Source: Paenibacillus agricola (GTDB lineage Bacteria; Bacillota; Bacilli; Paenibacillales; NBRC-103111). From it: DNA of 64,000 nucleotides. The stretch is from contig NZ_JAAOIW010000006.1 of NCBI RefSeq assembly GCF_011440305.1, positions 248,001-312,000 of the forward strand. The letters are read 5' to 3'. Position 1 is the stretch's first letter, and each line of letters starts with the position of its first letter. The notes under the pieces are model-generated. The model was not told the origin of the DNA. It worked only from the letters and a program-made list of their open reading frames with translations, and made no database searches. Positions 60,725 to 64,000 of the stretch are shown here, in pieces. Made by a program: the position numbers and the translations under genes.

Positions 60725-62155
60725 TCATTGAATATTCAACTGCTGCTTGATGCCAGCTACAATCGCCAAGGCGACTCTGTTTTGGAAGTTCTCGTCGAAC
60801 ATGAGCTCCGTATCGCCTTCATTGGACAAGTAGCCAACTTCGAGCAATACAGCAGGCATGTTAGTTACTTTTACCACGCGGAAGGGTTGTTGACGCACCC
60901 CACGATCGGCCAGCCCCGTTGCTGCAACCAAATAGTCATGCATCGTTTGCGCAAAACCGGCACTATCTTCCTTATAATAGTAGGTTTCCGTTCCCGTAGA
61001 GGTCGACTTATAGGCGTTGCCATGAATGGAAACAAACAGATGGGCTAACCGGTCATTCGCAAAGCTGGCACGGTCATCCAATGGAATAAAGGTATCATTA
61101 TTTCGTGTCATAGCAGGCTGGATTTGTGCTTCCTTAAGGAGCAGGTCGTACACTTTTAGCCCCATAATCAAATTAAATTCTTTTTCCGTCCGGCCATTAA
61201 CGGCTCTGGCACCAGGATCCTGGTCTCCATGTCCGGGATCAATGACAACTCTATATTTGCCGGGCTTTTGCAAGGTACCAACAAGGGCAGCCGTGTTTAA
61301 GCCAGCGGTCCAGCTAAGGTCCATCGACTCCTTCATATCAAGCACAACTCGGACTGAAGACGGGCTCATGCTATACAGCGAGTAACGCACATTGCTTACA
61401 TATACATTTTGGGATACGCTGGAGCCACTTTTGTTCGCCTCATCCTTATAAAGCGAAGGGTCCAGGACGGCATTGGGAATGTCAATGACAATCCGTGAAG
61501 GGCTCTGCAGAGTAAAGAAAGTAGGCTTCAGCTCACCGTTATCGGCTTTAACCAATAATTGGGTGGCTGTCATATCAATCGCCTTTATGGTGGATATTTG
61601 GTTTCCATCGGCAATGGTGACAGGGTTGTCCACTAATGGTTTATCCGAAGGATTAAGCTGCGGCTGTGCGGCTTCTGGATTCGGTGCAGGAGTTGGAACT
61701 ACGGCAACAGCGGGCTTTTCTTTCAAATAAACAGCACGTTGTACATCATCCCAGGCGACTTCAATGCCCATATTTTCGGCGATAAAACGCACGGGCAGCA
61801 AAGTATTGCCTTCGATCAGCAAAGGTGCGGCATCCAGATTGCTTTTGACCCCATTCATGGTTACGGGCAGCTGGTTGATCACCATTTCGATCTTCAAAGC
61901 ATCTTTAGTGATTGTGACCCTCTGGGCCTCTTGGTTCCAAGTGACTTTGGAGCCTAGCTGTTCCGCAATAATCCGTACAGGAACCATAGTGACATCCTTA
62001 ACAATTCGCGGGAAGACCTCGGGCTTTAATTCTTTTCCATTAAAGAACAAAGGCACGCCTCCTGATGCGCTCTGAGGGGCAGCAGCAGATGCCATGACAG
62101 GTAGCATAAAGACAATTAGTAGCAATAGTAGGGAGTAGATCAACTTGAACTTCAT
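60725..62155 (-). CDS. AmiC-type N-acetylmuramoyl-L-alanine amidase with AMIN domain
   Basis: A 476-residue exported zinc amidase cleaving the bond between muramic acid and the stem peptide. Signal peptide (1-24), a copper-amine-oxidase N-terminal-like domain (about 30-145: VKDVTMVPVRIIAEQLG), a linker, an AMIN domain (about 185-290: PSRIVIDIPNAVLDPS), and the Amidase_3 catalytic domain (about 300-475) with VVIDPGHGD, RTEKEFNL, FVSIHGNA and VLLEVGYLSN, which give the zinc ligands and catalytic Glu. AMIN domains localise such amidases to the septum. AGAGGTGAAAT precedes the ATG. Followed by the GerMN gene, 65 bases on. Confidence 0.92.
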   Translation of the reverse strand: MKFKLIYSLLLLLIVFMLPVMASAAAPQSASGGVPLFFNGKELKPEVFPRIVKDVTMVPVRIIAEQLGSKVTWNQEAQRVTITKDALKIEMVINQLPVTMNGVKSNLDAAPLLIEGNTLLPVRFIAENMGIEVAWDDVQRAVYLKEKPAVAVVPTPAPNPEAAQPQLNPSDKPLVDNPVTIADGNQISTIKAIDMTATQLLVKADNGELKPTFFTLQSPSRIVIDIPNAVLDPSLYKDEANKSGSSVSQNVYVSNVRYSLYSMSPSSVRVVLDMKESMDLSWTAGLNTAALVGTLQKPGKYRVVIDPGHGDQDPGARAVNGRTEKEFNLIMGLKVYDLLLKEAQIQPAMTRNNDTFIPLDDRASFANDRLAHLFVSIHGNAYKSTSTGTETYYYKEDSAGFAQTMHDYLVAATGLADRGVRQQPFRVVKVTNMPAVLLEVGYLSNEGDTELMFDENFQNRVALAIVAGIKQQLNIQ

Positions 62156-62518
62156 ATTTCACCTCTGATAAATATAATCGTAGTTTGTGGTGGCGCTATA
62201 CAAGCAGTGAGATACGGACAATTCGCAGGGACAATTCGGCAATTAACTTACATCCAATAGGAGTTGTTTCGATAAAACGGAGTTGGATTTCGACAGGATC
62301 GGTTACAAAAACAGCATTACCCCCTCTTCAACAACGTGCAATAAAGAGTTAGACTCCTCAAAATGGAAAACGTTGCATGAAATCGCGAAAAATTTTGGGA
62401 ATGGAGTCGAAAGTAGTAGAATTAGGCCCGTCTTGTTAGGTTTCAGAAAATTTATGCCACAACAAAGGAATATCCTCTTGGATATCGAATATTTATCATG
62501 ACTAAACTTATTGACCAA
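62156..62518. other. Intergenic region between the amidase and the B12 riboswitch
   Basis: About 360 AT-rich bases. Two short open frames (62283-62501, plus; 62303-62521, minus) overlap each other antisense and have no ribosome binding sites. The region should contain the amidase promoter and, further on, the promoter of the riboswitch-controlled cobalt operon; none was clear enough to call. Confidence 0.4.
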
Positions 62519-62690
62519 CATAAATTAGGTGCCCTTGATAAAAAAGGGGTAACAGGGAATCGGGTGCAAATCCCGAGCGGTCCCGCCACTGTATTCGGGG
62601 AGCTTCTTTCCATCAGTCACTTGGTGATAAGCCAGGGAAGACGAAAGACGCTTAGATCCGAGAGCCAGGAGACCTACCTAATTTAACACC
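62519..62690 (+). ncRNA. Cobalamin (adenosylcobalamin) riboswitch
   Basis: The aptamer core is clear: closing stem TAAATTAGGT (62521-62530) with CCTAATTTA (62677-62685), GGGAATCGGGTGCAAATCC (62554-62573), the B12 box region GAGCGGTCCCGCCACTG, and GAGCCAGGAGACCTACCTA near the end. It binds coenzyme B12 and turns down the following cobalt-uptake genes when the cofactor is plentiful. The expression platform follows with a terminator at 62779-62807. Confidence 0.95.
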
Positions 62691-62778
62691 CAAACAGCCT
62701 TCGTGGATAGAGGAGTGGTGTACGAGCCATGAAACGATGTCATTTCCGATGTCTTCGTTTCTATTGAGACGTACCCAA

Positions 62779-62807
62779 CGCCAATCCGACAGGATTGGTT
62801 TTTTTTA
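62779..62807 (+). terminator. Riboswitch expression-platform terminator
   Basis: CCAATCC-GACA-GGATTGG followed by eight T's. Between aptamer and terminator, GAAACGA...TCGTTTC (62727-62763) forms a competing hairpin that could act as anti-terminator or extra control. Confidence 0.85.
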
Positions 62808-62889
62808 TGTTCTGTTCGGCAGTTTCGTTTCGATTGTTAAGTGTGACAGTGTTGGCAAGTTGGTAAACTATTTGAGTGGAGGATTTATA

Positions 62890-63651
62890 ATGAAAGTAAA
62901 GAGATTGCTTTCTACATTGGTGCTAGTTATGGTATTTACGTTGTATTTCGTCTTTAATGAGCCGCAGTCTGCCTATGCCATGCATATTATGGAGGGTTTT
63001 CTTCCGTTGGGGTGGGCCGTATTCTGGTGGATCGTTTTTATCCCTTTCTTCATATTGGGTCTACGCTCCTTGATTAAAATAACGAAGGAAACACCCGAGC
63101 TGAAAATTTTACTGGGCTTGGCAGGAGCCTTCACCTTTGTCCTATCTGCACTCAAAATTCCATCGGTTACGGGCAGCAGCTCGCATCCCACAGGCACTGG
63201 ATTAGGTACAGTGATGTTCGGTCCGCTAGCTATGAGTGTACTCGGCTCGATCGTGTTATTGTTTCAAGCTGTATTACTTGCCCATGGTGGCTTGACTACG
63301 CTTGGGGCTAATGCCTTTTCCATGGCAGTCGCAGGGCCAATGGTGGGATATGCCATCTATAAATGGCTGATGAAAGCAACCGGTAAACAAAGGCTAGCTA
63401 TCTTCTCAGCCGCCGCTATGGCCGATTTGTCGACCTATGTGGTCACCTCGATTCAATTAGCCGTGGCTTTTCCAGCGGAGAGCGGAGGGTTCCTGGCTTC
63501 CTTTGCTAAATTCGGCAGTGTATTTGCAATCACCCAAATCCCACTGGCTATTAGTGAAGGGCTTCTTACTGTACTGATATGGAACTGGCTGCAAACGTAT
63601 AGCTCCGAGGAATTGTCTGTACTGCAGCGTAAAATGAAAGGGGCGAAATAA
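62890..63651 (+). CDS. cbiM: Cobalt ECF transporter component CbiM
   Basis: The substrate-specific membrane subunit of the CbiMNQO cobalt importer, feeding B12 synthesis. A cleavable N-terminal segment (1-30) precedes MHIMEGFLP; in the mature protein the N-terminal Met-His coordinates Co(II) in the pore. Following membrane segments include [16 protein letters not shown], which holds the other ligand His, and [12 protein letters not shown]. The 253-residue length suits CbiM with signal peptide. GGAGGATTT lies four bases before ATG 62890; the frame open to 62737 lies in the riboswitch platform and is not used. Two bases before cbiN. Confidence 0.93.
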   Translation: MKVKRLLSTLVLVMVFTLYFVFNEPQSAYAMHIMEGFLPLGWAVFWWIVFIPFFILGLRSLIKITKETPELKILLGLAGAFTFVLSALKIPSVTGSSSHPTGTGLGTVMFGPLAMSVLGSIVLLFQAVLLAHGGLTTLGANAFSMAVAGPMVGYAIYKWLMKATGKQRLAIFSAAAMADLSTYVVTSIQLAVAFPAESGGFLASFAKFGSVFAITQIPLAISEGLLTVLIWNWLQTYSSEELSVLQRKMKGAK

Positions 63652-63653
63652 CC

Positions 63654-63938
63654 ATGACCCATCGAACTAAAAATATATTAATGCTAACCGCTGTGATGCT
63701 GCTGGCTGTACTGCCGCTAGTTTTGGTAAATGGTGAATTCGGAGGAGCGGATGATGCCGCAGAACAAATCATCACCGAGCTTAACCCTGCCTATGAGCCG
63801 TGGTTTTCGTCCCTCTTCGAGCTTCCCGGCGAGACGGAAAGCATGCTGTTTGCACTGCAGGCTGCCATGGGCGCAGGCTTTATTGGGTATACGATTGGTT
63901 GGTTGAAGGGTAAATCAGTCAAGCCTGCTAAGAAATGA
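63654..63938 (+). CDS. cbiN: Cobalt transport protein CbiN
   Basis: A 94-residue protein with two membrane segments (NILMLTAVMLLAVLPLVLV and AAMGAGFIGYTIGWL) joined by an extracytoplasmic loop with GEFGGADDAAEQIITE and PWFSSLF. CbiN helps load Co(II) into CbiM. Two bases after the cbiM stop, and its own stop overlaps the cbiQ start (ATGA), so the operon is tightly coupled. Confidence 0.93.
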   Translation: MTHRTKNILMLTAVMLLAVLPLVLVNGEFGGADDAAEQIITELNPAYEPWFSSLFELPGETESMLFALQAAMGAGFIGYTIGWLKGKSVKPAKK

Positions 63939-64000
63939 TCAGGCTCATCGATACACTTTCCTATAGGAACAAGCTGCGCTCTGTTTCACCTATGTGGAAA
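63935..64000 (+). CDS. cbiQ: Cobalt ECF transporter transmembrane protein CbiQ, 5' end
   Basis: Only 22 codons are in the window, starting ATG at 63935 over the cbiN stop. They read MIRLIDTLSYRNKLRSVSP, the usual CbiQ N-terminus (xIDxxSYxNxLRxxxP). This is the ECF T-subunit that couples CbiM/CbiN to the CbiO ATPase; the rest and cbiO should follow beyond the window. Confidence 0.85.
   Translation, partial: MIRLIDTLSYRNKLRSVSPMWK

Noticed and set aside
62362-62382. Catabolite-responsive (cre) site before the cobalt operon
   Set aside because: GGAAAACGTTGCA has the central CG one base out of register with the consensus.

Overview
The window looks like chromosome of a Gram-positive, endospore-forming Firmicute, most likely Paenibacillus or a close relative. 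Evidence from the sequence: AGGAGG-type ribosome binding sites with frequent TTG and GTG starts, lipobox lipoproteins, an S-layer-homology protein, a SleB-like cortex hydrolase, a GerMN lipoprotein, several sugar ABC importers, and a YesM/YesN-type sensor pair next to an LplABC-type importer, an arrangement typical of that genus. No rRNA, tRNA, CRISPR array, intact transposon or prophage was seen.

Layout. 1-17.7 kb is mostly housekeeping: the 3' end of a pyridoxamine-phosphate-oxidase-like gene, a monooxygenase-fold protein, an HD-GYP protein, a bacterial glycerol-1-phosphate dehydrogenase facing a DeoR regulator, a VanY-like carboxypeptidase, motAB, a DinG-like helicase, a nitroreductase, an SLH/CAP secreted protein, two stress-type genes (YdaT-like and SDR) behind a possible SigB-like promoter, and a DMT transporter. 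17.8-22.4 kb holds a UgpABE-type importer without its ATPase and an SMP-30 lactonase. 22.4-31 kb is mixed: VOC protein, polysaccharide deacetylase with no ordinary start codon, chemotaxis receptor, a collapsed ABC transporter pair, M48 protease, phosphoesterases and a glutamine-rich small protein.

31-52 kb is the most organised accessory region. A secreted multi-Ig protein is followed by a YesN-like regulator that has lost its receiver domain, then an IclR regulator divergent from an acid-sugar dehydratase, a DapA-superfamily enzyme and a D-2-hydroxyacid dehydrogenase. After an interruption of unrelated and partly decayed genes (38.7-42 kb) comes a second module: SDR, a second acid-sugar dehydratase, two LplB/LplC-type permeases, a nested inverted repeat, an LplA-type lipoprotein, and a YesM/YesN pair. 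Together these suggest import of an oligo- or acid sugar, oxidation, dehydration to a 2-keto-3-deoxy acid and further breakdown; the exact sugar cannot be read from sequence.

52-64 kb contains a second large secreted protein (discoidin domain, three near-identical 321-bp repeats, Fn3, EF-hand end), a decayed tract with gene fragments, a methyltransferase, a P-loop kinase-like protein, a pentapeptide-repeat protein with a cysteine-rich head, a cell-wall/germination group (SleB-like, GerMN, AmiC-type amidase), and a cobalamin riboswitch in front of cbiM-cbiN-cbiQ, the last cut by the window end. No unmistakably new multi-gene system was found. The most unusual items are the receiver-less regulator, the domain inserted in an Ig fold of the 615-residue secreted protein, the nested inverted repeat inside the sugar operon, an orphan terminator that may mark a small RNA, and a glutamine-rich small protein.
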